Origin: Leptospira yanagawae serovar Saopaulo str. Sao Paulo = ATCC 700523
GTDB lineage: Bacteria > Spirochaetota > Leptospiria > Leptospirales > Leptospiraceae
DNA length: 64,000 bases
Direction: 5' to 3'
Assembly: GCF_000332475.2 (NCBI RefSeq)
Contig: NZ_AOGX02000044.1
Span: 40,912-104,911, forward strand
Position 1 is the first letter of the stretch, and every line of letters starts with the position of its first letter. Of this stretch, positions 27,543-35,824 are shown piece after piece. The notes under the pieces are model-generated. The model ran no database searches. It saw nothing but the letters and a program-made list of their open reading frames with translations, and was not told the DNA's origin. Both the position numbers and the translations under genes were made by a program.

Positions 27543-28508
27543 TTGAAAGTCATCACGTATAGAAATTATGGACCACCAGAAGTATTAAAATTAGAAGAAT
27601 GGGAAATTCCTATCCCAAAAGCGAAACAAATTCGAATTCGCATTGTGAAAACCGCTGTGAATTCGGGAGACTGGCGAGTCAGAAAACCAGACCCACAAAT
27701 CGCTCGTTTGTATTTTGGATTGTTCAAACCAAAAAATCCTGTTTTAGGACTGAGTTATTCCGGAGTGGTTGACACTATCGGAGAAGGAGTCACTGCCTTT
27801 CAAATCGGTGACAGAGTACTTGGTTCAAAAGGAATCAAAATGGGTGCCTATGCTGAGTATACCATTGTGAACGAAAACTCACTTATCACAAAACTTCCAG
27901 AAAAAATGTCATTTGCCGAAGGGGCAGGAATTTCTTTTGGAGGGCTCACGGCAATTGATTTCATCAATCGTTGCCAGATCCAGAACAACCAAAACATCGT
28001 TATCTATGGAGCTTCCAGTTCTGTAGGTTCCTCTGCCATCCAATTGGCAAAACATTTAGGAGCACATGTCACTGCTGTATGTAGCAAAGCTAACTTTGAC
28101 TTGGTGAAATCTCTAGGTGCAGACGAAACCTTTGATTATGAATCTTTTGTTTCTGAAACAAATAAAAATTTATATGATGTATTTTTTGAATGTGTTGGGA
28201 AAACAGAAATCGAAACAAATTTAATGTATTTAAAGAAAGAAGGAAATCTAGTTCTAGTAGGAGCAACGTTTGGGCAAATGTTTCAAGCACTACGACTCAA
28301 ACTCTTTAAAAATTTGAAAATCCATTTTGGACCGATCGAAGAGACATTAGAAAATTTAAAATACTTAGTTAGTTTGGTCAATTTAGGAAAATACAAAGTG
28401 AATATTGATCGAAGTTATCCTTTAGAAGAAATGATAGAAGCCCATCGTTATGTGGAGGCGGGTCATAAAAAAGGAAATGTTGTGATTGATGTCACAAAGG
28501 AAAGTTGA
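27543..28508 (+). CDS. NAD(P)-dependent MDR oxidoreductase (quinone reductase-like)
   Basis: The TTG at 27543 is preceded by AGGAGA at a good distance and starts MKVITYRNYGPPEVLKLEEW, the usual N-terminus of the family. An upstream ATG would extend into the operator. The 321-residue protein has a GroES-like domain and a Rossmann domain with IYGASSSVGSSAIQLAKHLGA. Zinc ligands are absent, as in quinone-oxidoreductase-type MDR proteins. It probably reduces quinones or enals with NADPH. The divergent TetR gene likely controls it. Confidence 0.87.
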   Translation: MKVITYRNYGPPEVLKLEEWEIPIPKAKQIRIRIVKTAVNSGDWRVRKPDPQIARLYFGLFKPKNPVLGLSYSGVVDTIGEGVTAFQIGDRVLGSKGIKMGAYAEYTIVNENSLITKLPEKMSFAEGAGISFGGLTAIDFINRCQIQNNQNIVIYGASSSVGSSAIQLAKHLGAHVTAVCSKANFDLVKSLGADETFDYESFVSETNKNLYDVFFECVGKTEIETNLMYLKKEGNLVLVGATFGQMFQALRLKLFKNLKIHFGPIEETLENLKYLVSLVNLGKYKVNIDRSYPLEEMIEAHRYVEAGHKKGNVVIDVTKES

Positions 28509-28516
28509 AGTAAAAA

Positions 28517-28544
28517 TACCCACTGTGAAATATGACAGTGGGTA
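28517..28544 (-). terminator. Rho-independent terminator of the Cys-rich gene
   Basis: A perfect 10-bp stem (TACCCACTGT / ACAGTGGGTA) with an 8-base loop lies between the convergent genes. On the minus strand it is followed by TTTTTA. It terminates the small secreted-protein gene and may also act in the other direction. Confidence 0.85.
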
Positions 28545-28557
28545 CTAGACCATTCGA

Positions 28558-28845
28558 TTAGTTCAATGTAGAATGGAATTGAAACTTTTGTTTTTTAGTT
28601 CCGAGAATGGTAAGGTCTTCGTACGATTTGTCCACTTTGCAAACTTTGACATTGGCAGCCGTAGAACAAGAAGAAGTTCCCGAAATTTTACAACCTTTTT
28701 CCTCGCAGGCCTTTCTGTCCTTTCCTCGGCATTGTTGGCATCCGTTTGTGCTACCACTCCCACACAAAAAACAATCATCCGCAAACACAGCCGTTGATGA
28801 AAATAACACCAACAAGGCAAAACTAAAGGTGACCAATGTTCTCAT
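28558..28845 (-). CDS. Small secreted cysteine-rich protein
   Basis: This 95-residue protein starts at an ATG with a strong GTAGGAG ribosome site. It has a signal peptide (MRTLVTFSFALLVLFSSTAVFA) and a mature domain with eight cysteines: CFLC, CQQC, then four more singly spaced. The even number and paired spacing suggest disulfides in the periplasm or outside the cell, or a small metal site. It is followed by a strong terminator and stands alone. No family was recognised. Confidence 0.72.
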   Translation of the reverse strand: MRTLVTFSFALLVLFSSTAVFADDCFLCGSGSTNGCQQCRGKDRKACEEKGCKISGTSSCSTAANVKVCKVDKSYEDLTILGTKKQKFQFHSTLN

Positions 28846-28927
28846 ATATTCTCCTACTTAGGTACCTAAAAAAGGTTCATAAGGAGGAAAAGTTTATTTG
28901 CTGTAATTTTTTTGACAAACAATATTT

Positions 28928-29770
28928 TCATTTCGTGTGTGAAGGGATCACATAAAAAAGGATCGCGAAAAAATGACAAATGCTTCCACATAAAACAAAT
29001 AAATGCCAAATCGCGTGGTTTAAAGGGAGTCGATCCCATAAGTAAAAAATGACACCGAATGTATAACTAAGCCCACCAGCGACAAGCCAAGACATCCCAG
29101 CGGTACCAATTGCTCCTCGAATGTCGTTTGCAACAAAAATGGCTAACCAACCCATAATGATGTACACAGCCACACGGATCCCACTAAACTTTCCTGGGAA
29201 TAGTAAAAGTAATCCAACACCCAAAAAAGCTAAAATCCATATAATTGCAAATAGGTACCACCCCCACTCAGAATTCTCACGCAAACTAACAAGCGTAAAA
29301 GGAGTGTAAGTTCCCGCGATCAAAAGATAAATGGATGCATGATCAATGATTTTAAAAATCTTTTTCGTTGCCGTGTGGTAGATTGCGTGGTAAAGAGTAG
29401 AGGCTAAATATAAAATGATAAGCGTAGCACCATAAATCGCTGAACTTACAATATGCCATATATCACCATAAAGAACAGCCATTGTGACTAGAATTGAGAG
29501 TCCGGCAATGCTCAAACCACCTCCAATCCCATGTGTTACTGAATTTGCAATTTCATGGCCGATGGAATATTCATGAACGGTATCGAGGAGTTCTTTGACA
29601 TCCGAACTGGTTTCTCGTTCCGAAACTTTTTGGGAAACAATCGATTGAGATGGTGATGTTTTTAAATTTTTCTTTTTCTCTTTTTGAGTTTTCTGTTTTT
29701 TCTTTGCGATCTGTTTCTTTTTTTTGGGTGATGGTTTCTGTTTTGTTAGTTTCGCTTTTTTGGCTTTCAT
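28928..29770 (-). CDS. Hemolysin III / PAQR family membrane protein with Lys-rich N-terminus
   Basis: This 280-residue protein has seven membrane helices and the HlyIII/YqfA motifs EIANSVTHGIGGGLSIAG, LYLASTLYHAIYH and the metal-ligand histidines in the IDHASIYLLIAGTYTPF block and the C-terminal HAIWHLFVLCGSICHFFA. The family has a putative zinc-dependent hydrolase-like core. An unusual N-terminal tail of about 50 residues is packed with lysines and precedes the first membrane segment. The function in bacteria is not settled. Confidence 0.85.
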   Translation of the reverse strand: MKAKKAKLTKQKPSPKKKKQIAKKKQKTQKEKKKNLKTSPSQSIVSQKVSERETSSDVKELLDTVHEYSIGHEIANSVTHGIGGGLSIAGLSILVTMAVLYGDIWHIVSSAIYGATLIILYLASTLYHAIYHTATKKIFKIIDHASIYLLIAGTYTPFTLVSLRENSEWGWYLFAIIWILAFLGVGLLLLFPGKFSGIRVAVYIIMGWLAIFVANDIRGAIGTAGMSWLVAGGLSYTFGVIFYLWDRLPLNHAIWHLFVLCGSICHFFAILFYVIPSHTK

Positions 29771-29916
29771 TCGTTTTGACTACTTAAATGACACTCTTAT
29801 ATCATAAGAAGGTCAACCGAAAGAAAGGTTTCAAAAAGTTTATTCCATTCGTAAAATTAAGTCAAAAGAGAACCTTTTCCATTTCAATTCCATATGAACA
29901 AGACAGAAAAGACGAT

Positions 29917-29942
29917 AAAAAAGGTTCCTGATTGGAAACCTT
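29917..29942 (-). terminator. Terminator overlapping the stop of the EF-hand gene
   Basis: The minus strand reads AAGGTTTCC-aatca-GGAACCTT followed by TTTTTATC. The stem has one bulged base and overlaps the stop codon of the EF-hand protein gene. Confidence 0.7.
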
Positions 29943-30270
29943 ATTCTGTATCTGTTTCCTTGTTTTTCTTTTTCCCTTGTTTCCCGTTTTCTTTGGCTTT
30001 TTCCTTCATTTTATCCTTTTTTTCTAGATGTTTCTCTTTCATTTCATCGAAGGAAACGGAACCATCGCCATCTTTATCCAGCTCGAGGAAATGGGCATCA
30101 TGGAATTTTTGCCATTCTTCTTTTGTTACTTTTTTGTCTCCATCAGCATCCATTTTATTAAAATGTCCGAGTGCCATAGACTTTTTGCCATGCCCTTCTT
30201 TGTCATGAGCGAATAAAATGGTTGGTATAACGAACGTTACAACTGTTAAAATCAATAGAATTTTTTTCAT
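29941..30270 (-). CDS. Secreted EF-hand calcium-binding protein
   Basis: This 109-residue protein starts with GAGGGGAGG upstream and a signal peptide (MKKILLILTVVTFVIPTILFA). Two EF-hand loops follow, DADGDKKVTKEE and DKDGDGSVSFDE, each with the canonical acidic positions. The C-terminus is a highly charged Lys/Glu tail. It likely binds Ca2+ in the periplasm or on the surface. The partner is unknown. Confidence 0.82.
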   Translation of the reverse strand: MKKILLILTVVTFVIPTILFAHDKEGHGKKSMALGHFNKMDADGDKKVTKEEWQKFHDAHFLELDKDGDGSVSFDEMKEKHLEKKDKMKEKAKENGKQGKKKNKETDTE

Positions 30271-30532
30271 AGAAAAACCTCCCCTCTATTCTGAGACAAA
30301 TTCTTTTCCGAGTCAAGACCTTCAAACATTTTTATGTAAGGAAAATTTTAGATTCATTCCAGTTTTTAAAATCTGAAAGGCCTTCATACGTTCTATTTTT
30401 CTGTCTCATTTGCCCGTGTCCCAAATCTCATGCAACAAATTCAACGTAACAAATGTTAAACTAAACATACATTATCTAGGAATTTTTTTATGTTGCCATT
30501 GGAGTTTTCATCTCCATTTGGAATCAATCATC

Positions 30533-32281
30533 TTATTCAAAATATTGTATGCGATACAATGAAGATTGAGCCGTAGCTGCACTATCGATGGCATAGGAAC
30601 GGCAATCTTTTTCCCAGGTCTCCCTTTCACTTTGGTCCATTATCTTTGGAATTGCCTTTTCATATAATAAAGTACAAAGATAACGAGCCATCTGGATCAT
30701 TAAATTTTCTGCAACAGTTTCTTTCCTTGTTTCGGATTCAATTTTTCGCATTTCTAGAATCGATTTCTCCAACAACATTTCTTGTTCGAGTAAAAACGTG
30801 GAAGGCTTTGGAATTTCTTCTTTCAAAGAATTGAGATACTTTCTAAAATTTCCATCCCCCGCCATTCCAGCTAGGATCGCTCCTGTCGAAATTCGGACAT
30901 GAATTTGTGAAGTTCCTTCATAAATGGTATTGATTCTTGAATCACGAAACATTCTAGAGATATCATAATCTTCAGTATAACCCGCTCCACCAAATACCTG
31001 TACAGCGATGCTAGTACATTTATGCCCTTCTTCTGAACTATAATATTTTGCAATGGGAGTTAGGTTGGACGCAAGAGTGGACCAATATTTTACTTTTTCA
31101 TCTTTTCGAATATCCCGGTCGGCTTTTCCTTCCTTTTCCATTCGAATTTGATGGTGTTGGTACATATCAATCACACGAGCGGTTTCTAAAGTTAGTAACC
31201 TCATCGCATTGGTCTCACGTTTGATTTTATTCACCATTTCATAAACAGCTGGAATCTCAATAATCGGTTTTCCAAATTGGTTCCTTTCTTTTGCATATTT
31301 TAGAGATTCATAATATGCTGCGGTCCCACCACCACAACCTCCAGAGGCACTCACAAGCCTCATAAAATTTGTCATTCCTGCTGTATAACGAGTAAGCCCA
31401 AGTCCCTCTTCACCTAATATTTCTCCGTAACTATTGTCATAAACAATTTCGCAAGTGGGAGAACCGTGAAGTCCCATCTTTTTTTCGATGCCTGCGACTG
31501 TGATATCTGTACTCTTCACTAAAAATACAGAAAGGCCTCTCGCTCCACCGTCTGGTTTACCTGTTCTTGCCAAAGTCAACAGGAGAGCAGGATATTCTCC
31601 GAGACCACAACCTTGTGATATAAAACGTTTTGTACCTGTTAGTCGATATGATCCATCTTCTTGTTTAACAGCGACAGTTCTCACACTATTCAAATCAGAA
31701 CCAAAGTCAGGTTCGGTGAGAGACATTGCAAATAAAGATTCACCTGTTGCCGCTTTTGTCGCATAAGTTTCAATTTGTTCTTTCGTTCCAAATCTAGATA
31801 CAATCTGAGCCAAATTAAGAAGTGTTGTTGTCATACAAAATGCAACATCAGCTCTTGCCATTATCATTGCATAAAAAGCACCCACAGTAGCAGGAAAATT
31901 TAAGCCACCTGCTTCTCTTGGCAATGAATAACCCATAAGCCCGGTACTTCGAAATTTCTCATAAATTTCAATCGTTTCCTTAGGAAAAATTACTTTTCCA
32001 TTCTCATATTTGAGTTCATTACGGTCCATGATCTGCGATTTCTGTGATACATCTTTACCAAAAAAATCTCCCATTGCATCCAAACTGGAAGTATACAACT
32101 CAATTGCTTCTTCTAAAGAAGATGGGGCCATCTCATAACGATTGTTTTTAGTATCACTATAAATTTTGTGATCAAAAAAGTTTTCCCCTTCTGTTTCTCT
32201 CACGATTGTTTCCCAATCAATCAATTGGGTAAAAATTAACTGTAAATCCTTATCATCTGAAAAATAATTATTAGCGATCAT
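30533..32281 (-). CDS. Acyl-CoA dehydrogenase family protein
   Basis: This 582-residue flavoprotein has the ACAD fold. Key blocks are LFAMSLTEPDFGSDLNSVRT (FAD/substrate), SPTCEIVYDNSYGEIL, YAKERNQFGKPI, VQVFGGAGYTEDYDISRMFRDSRI and NTIYEGTSQIHV, whose Glu is the usual catalytic base. It oxidises acyl-CoA to enoyl-CoA in the first step of beta-oxidation. It lies 10 bp downstream of the dienoyl-CoA reductase-like gene, forming an operon for (unsaturated) fatty-acid use. The operon should be controlled by the TetR gene at 34413. Confidence 0.9.
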   Translation of the reverse strand: MIANNYFSDDKDLQLIFTQLIDWETIVRETEGENFFDHKIYSDTKNNRYEMAPSSLEEAIELYTSSLDAMGDFFGKDVSQKSQIMDRNELKYENGKVIFPKETIEIYEKFRSTGLMGYSLPREAGGLNFPATVGAFYAMIMARADVAFCMTTTLLNLAQIVSRFGTKEQIETYATKAATGESLFAMSLTEPDFGSDLNSVRTVAVKQEDGSYRLTGTKRFISQGCGLGEYPALLLTLARTGKPDGGARGLSVFLVKSTDITVAGIEKKMGLHGSPTCEIVYDNSYGEILGEEGLGLTRYTAGMTNFMRLVSASGGCGGGTAAYYESLKYAKERNQFGKPIIEIPAVYEMVNKIKRETNAMRLLTLETARVIDMYQHHQIRMEKEGKADRDIRKDEKVKYWSTLASNLTPIAKYYSSEEGHKCTSIAVQVFGGAGYTEDYDISRMFRDSRINTIYEGTSQIHVRISTGAILAGMAGDGNFRKYLNSLKEEIPKPSTFLLEQEMLLEKSILEMRKIESETRKETVAENLMIQMARYLCTLLYEKAIPKIMDQSERETWEKDCRSYAIDSAATAQSSLYRIQYFE

Positions 32282-32291
32282 ATTCTACTCC

Positions 32292-34286
32292 TTAAATACT
32301 GTATGCTGCTTCTATTCCTTCGTAAAATGCTCGTTTGGCGTCAATGTTTCGAGCGTCTTTGGCTCCTCCAATTAGAATTGCCCTTTGATTTGGAAATTTT
32401 TTCGAGTATTCTTCATATAAAGAATCTTCTTTTTCTTGCCCAACACAGAGAATAATAGAATCACAAGGATACAAAAACTCATCTCCATTTTTAAAAACTA
32501 CGATAAGTCCTTCCTTGGTAACTTCCTTGTAACTTAGTCCTTGGTAAAATTCAACCCCTACAGATTCTAACTCTTGTTTGAGTGCCCAAAATGTTGTTGG
32601 ACCAAGTCCCGCTCCATGTTTTCCATTCCTTCGAAATACTGCTACCTTTCGAGTTACTGTCTCTTTTTGTACAATTGCATTCGTAAAGGATGCGATATTG
32701 TATTTTTTATTGTACGATTCCAATGTAGGATCATGATCTTCAGTCAATCGGTGAGCTACATCAACACCAATTCCCCCTCCTCCAATCACAGCGACTCTGT
32801 TCCCAGGAACAAATTTTCCTGTCAGATACTCCGCATAACTTCCATGCGGTAATAGTTCTAATCCTTTTAATTGAAACGCCCTTGGAACCACTCCACTTGC
32901 AAAAATCACAACATCTGGATTTTGAGATTGGATACTTTGTATCGTAGCCTCTTGGTTCAATTGGATTTTCACTCCAATCTCTTTTAGTTCATTTTTATAA
33001 TACCGAATGGTTTCATTAAATTCGGATTTTCCTGGAATGTGGGATGCCAATTGGAATTGGCCACCGATTTGATCACGTTTTTCAAAAATGGTAACATCAT
33101 GTCCCAGTTCTTTGGAAGCACGTGCGGCCTCAAGTCCAGCAGGACCTGTACCTATGACCAATACATTTTTAGGTTTATCTGTTTTATGCACCACATACTT
33201 TTCTTCATTCATCGCCATTGGATTCACAATACAAGAAACATGTTTTTCTTGGAAGGCATGATCAAGGCAAGCTTGGTTACAAGCCACACAAGTATTGATT
33301 CGATTAGATTGATTTGTTTGTAATTTATGAATGATGTAAGGATCGGCAAGGAAAGGACGAGCCATCGAAATTATATCAACACTTTGTTCTGAAAAAATTT
33401 GATGAATCGTTGAGACATCATTCACTCGGTTGGATGCAATAATAGGAACACCTGGTGTTTGTTCTTTGATACGACGAGCAATGGGAACCCACGCACCTCT
33501 AGGAACCAACTGGCTAATCGTTGGAACTCTTGATTCATGCCACCCAATACCAATGTTAAGCGCCGTTACGTTTTCATCGCGTAAGGCATTTGATAATCCA
33601 ACCACTTCTTCAAAACTTGGATTACCAGGTATCAAATCGATTCCAGACATTCTAAACACAATTGGAAATCCTTCCGGCAGATTTTTTTTAACAGCTCGTA
33701 ACACTTCGATGGAAAAATTCATACGGCGTTTGGCATCTCCACCAAAATAGTCATTTCGGTGATTCGTTACGGGTGAGAAAAATTGGTTGAGTAGATACCC
33801 TTCGCTCCCCATGATTTCTACTGCCCCAAAACCTACTTCGTATGCAATTTTTGCCGATCGACCAAAATCCTCTATCGTCTTCCAACATTCCTCTTCAGAC
33901 AACTCTTTTGGAACATAACGATTGATTGGTGCTCGTATTGCCGAAGGAGCCACACAATTTCTATCAAAGGCATAACGCCCAGCATGGAATAACTGGGCAC
34001 ACATAATCCCTTTCCCAGAGAGTGCCTCGTTCATTAATTTTAATTCATTTGCATGATTTGGATCTAAAAATTGAAAGAATGACTTGGATCCTTTTCCTTC
34101 TTCGTTGACACTGATCCCACCTGTCACAATCATTCCAACTCCCCCTTCAAACCGTTTGCCATAAAAAGTTGCCATTCGGTTTGCAACACCTGTTTCGCCT
34201 TCCACACCTAAATGCATCGAACCCATAAGAAATCGATTGGGTAAGGTCAGTTTTCCAAGTTGGATGGGGGTAAATGCTTGGTTCAT
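32292..34286 (-). CDS. 2,4-dienoyl-CoA reductase-like NADH:flavin oxidoreductase (FadH type)
   Basis: The ATG at 34286 has the ribosome site GAAGGAATTTAC. A start at 34319 would fall inside the operator. The 664-residue protein has an OYE-type FMN barrel, a 4Fe-4S site with C-x2-C-x3-C-x11-C (CVACNQACLDHAF...SC) and FAD/NAD(P) domains with VLVIGTGPAGLEAA and VAVIGGGGIGVDVA. The cysteine spacing equals that of E. coli FadH. It probably reduces 2,4-dienoyl-CoA during unsaturated fatty-acid oxidation, together with the acyl-CoA dehydrogenase downstream. Confidence 0.88.
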   Translation of the reverse strand: MNQAFTPIQLGKLTLPNRFLMGSMHLGVEGETGVANRMATFYGKRFEGGVGMIVTGGISVNEEGKGSKSFFQFLDPNHANELKLMNEALSGKGIMCAQLFHAGRYAFDRNCVAPSAIRAPINRYVPKELSEEECWKTIEDFGRSAKIAYEVGFGAVEIMGSEGYLLNQFFSPVTNHRNDYFGGDAKRRMNFSIEVLRAVKKNLPEGFPIVFRMSGIDLIPGNPSFEEVVGLSNALRDENVTALNIGIGWHESRVPTISQLVPRGAWVPIARRIKEQTPGVPIIASNRVNDVSTIHQIFSEQSVDIISMARPFLADPYIIHKLQTNQSNRINTCVACNQACLDHAFQEKHVSCIVNPMAMNEEKYVVHKTDKPKNVLVIGTGPAGLEAARASKELGHDVTIFEKRDQIGGQFQLASHIPGKSEFNETIRYYKNELKEIGVKIQLNQEATIQSIQSQNPDVVIFASGVVPRAFQLKGLELLPHGSYAEYLTGKFVPGNRVAVIGGGGIGVDVAHRLTEDHDPTLESYNKKYNIASFTNAIVQKETVTRKVAVFRRNGKHGAGLGPTTFWALKQELESVGVEFYQGLSYKEVTKEGLIVVFKNGDEFLYPCDSIILCVGQEKEDSLYEEYSKKFPNQRAILIGGAKDARNIDAKRAFYEGIEAAYSI

Positions 34287-34310
34287 GTAAATTCCTTCAA
34301 ATATGAAATA

Positions 34311-34369
34311 ATTTACCATTGGTAATATATTTCAATTCAGAAACAAGCAATAATTTACCAACGGTAAAT
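34311..34369. promoter_or_regulatory. Two matched operators between the TetR gene and the fadH-like operon
   Basis: Site 1 (34313-34325) is TTACC-ATT-GGTAA. Site 2 (34353-34369) is ATTTACC-AAC-GGTAAAT. Both share the core TTACCN3GGTAA, and their centres are 42 bp apart, about four helical turns, on one DNA face. This suits cooperative TetR binding that controls both directions. Confidence 0.75.
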
Positions 34370-34412
34370 ATCTGCTATTCAAATAACCAAAAAGGAATCA
34401 AAATGGCCTGAA

Positions 34413-35066
34413 ATGGTGGCAAAAAAATCGAAAGGGAAACCCAAAAAAACTCCTCGGGTCGGCCGTCCGAACAAATTAAACAGCGTTAATGTTCGTGAGA
34501 CTTTGATCCAAGCAGGAGTTGAGTTATTAGAAACAACTTCACTCGAAGAAATATCACTGAGAAAGGTGGCAGCAAAAGCAGGTGTGAGTCATGTTGCAAG
34601 TTACCATCATTTCGAAAACAAACACGCGTTATTTTCTGCAATTGCAGAAATTGGTTTTCAAAAATACTTTGAAACCTATCAGATCGAATTAGAAAAAACT
34701 GAAAAAGATTTTAAAGGACGTTACAGAGCCCTAGGTTGGACCTACTTCCAATTCATCATGAACAATCGACAGTTCGCAAGAATTATGTTTGGTGGAATGG
34801 GAGTTGAGACAAATTTACATCCTACTTTGTCATCGGTATCTAGAAGAACCTATCGTCAGTTACATGAGATTATTAGAATGGGCCAAAACTTAGGTTATCT
34901 TGAGAAAGGCCAAACCAGAGAAAAAACTTTGGCATCATGGGCAATGATCCATGGCATTGCCATGTTGTTTTTAGAAGGTAGACTTCAAATGAAAAATGAT
35001 ATAAATGAAATGGAAAAATTTATCCAAACTGTAACAGAATACGCTTACAATGGAATGAAAATCTAA
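34413..35066 (+). CDS. TetR family regulator with WHG-type C-terminal domain
   Basis: This 217-residue protein has a basic N-terminal tail (MVAKKSKGKPKKTPRVGRPNK). The HTH is EISLRKVAAKAGVSHVASYHHFENKHALF, and the C-terminal domain is of the WHG/TetR_C_33 type (YFQFIMNNRQFARIMFGG). It faces the dienoyl-CoA reductase/acyl-CoA dehydrogenase operon across two operators, so it is its probable repressor, likely with an acyl-CoA ligand as in FadR/PsrA-type TetRs (inference). A two-codon frame ATG-GCC-TGA ends two bases before the ATG. The convergent TetR gene ends next to its stop. Confidence 0.85.
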   Translation: MVAKKSKGKPKKTPRVGRPNKLNSVNVRETLIQAGVELLETTSLEEISLRKVAAKAGVSHVASYHHFENKHALFSAIAEIGFQKYFETYQIELEKTEKDFKGRYRALGWTYFQFIMNNRQFARIMFGGMGVETNLHPTLSSVSRRTYRQLHEIIRMGQNLGYLEKGQTREKTLASWAMIHGIAMLFLEGRLQMKNDINEMEKFIQTVTEYAYNGMKI

Positions 35067-35729
35067 CTACTGTTTTACTTTGCATACTTCTGGGAAATAA
35101 TTGAGTAGATACGATATCGTTGCTTTTTTTGCCTCAGCTACCATCCAAGGGGTAAAATCACCATAGGTTCGATAGGATAATTTCAAAAGTGAATCGGCAA
35201 TCGAGATCGCAACACCAAATACTTGGTCTAAGGTATCTAAATTATCCAATTGGAATTTTTGAACTAACCCTTCTTTGGTGAGATTCGCCAATTTTGCATC
35301 CAACTCTTGCCCAACGAGTCTCATTTCGGGATTACTCATTCGATAACCATAAATGAGTCTTGGGAATGCAATTTCAGAATTGGTCACTTCTACAGCTACG
35401 TCAATGGATTTTTCGATGTATTCTTTCCATGTTTGAAACGTTTCATTTTTTAATGCGATCAGTTTTTCAACGACACCTTCTGAATGTAACAAACGAATTC
35501 CATGAAAGATCGCTTCTACATTTGGGAAAAAATGATACGCTGATGGCCTTGGAATTTTTGCTTTTTTACAAATATCAGCAAAACTAATTTCTTCTGGATT
35601 TTTTTCTCGTAAGAGTTCAAACGCAATCGATAGAAGTTGGGCGCGGCGGTTCCTACCTTGTTTACTTGTGAATTTAAACGGCCTTGATGCAAGGTCAGGA
35701 GAGAGGGATGCGTCTACCAATTTATCCAT
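35067..35729 (-). CDS. TetR/AcrR family transcriptional regulator
   Basis: This 220-residue protein has the HTH in ISFADICKKAKIPRPSAYHFFPNVEAIF, preceded by a short basic region. Its ligand domain is unassigned. It is convergent with the other TetR gene, with stops directly adjacent, and no obvious target lies beside it, since the upstream neighbour is a ceramidase gene on the same strand ending beyond a terminator. Its regulon is unknown. Confidence 0.84.
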   Translation of the reverse strand: MDKLVDASLSPDLASRPFKFTSKQGRNRRAQLLSIAFELLREKNPEEISFADICKKAKIPRPSAYHFFPNVEAIFHGIRLLHSEGVVEKLIALKNETFQTWKEYIEKSIDVAVEVTNSEIAFPRLIYGYRMSNPEMRLVGQELDAKLANLTKEGLVQKFQLDNLDTLDQVFGVAISIADSLLKLSYRTYGDFTPWMVAEAKKATISYLLNYFPEVCKVKQ

Positions 35730-35770
35730 AGTACGAGCATCTTAGGGAATCTCACCCAGTCAATCCCGTT

Positions 35771-35804
35771 GCAAATAAAAATACCTGACCCTTCTCGGGC
35801 CAGG
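35771..35804 (-). terminator. Terminator downstream of the ceramidase gene
   Basis: The hairpin CCTGGCCC-gagaa-GGGTCAGG (one G-T pair) is followed on the minus strand by TATTTTTATTT. It lies about 20 bp beyond the ceramidase stop. Confidence 0.8.
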
Positions 35805-35824
35805 CGAGGTGAATGTTCAGATGA

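Noticed and set aside
30496..30530. Hairpin TGGAG...CTCCA after the acyl-CoA dehydrogenase gene as a terminator
   Set aside because: The stem is only five pairs and no T-tract follows on the coding strand.
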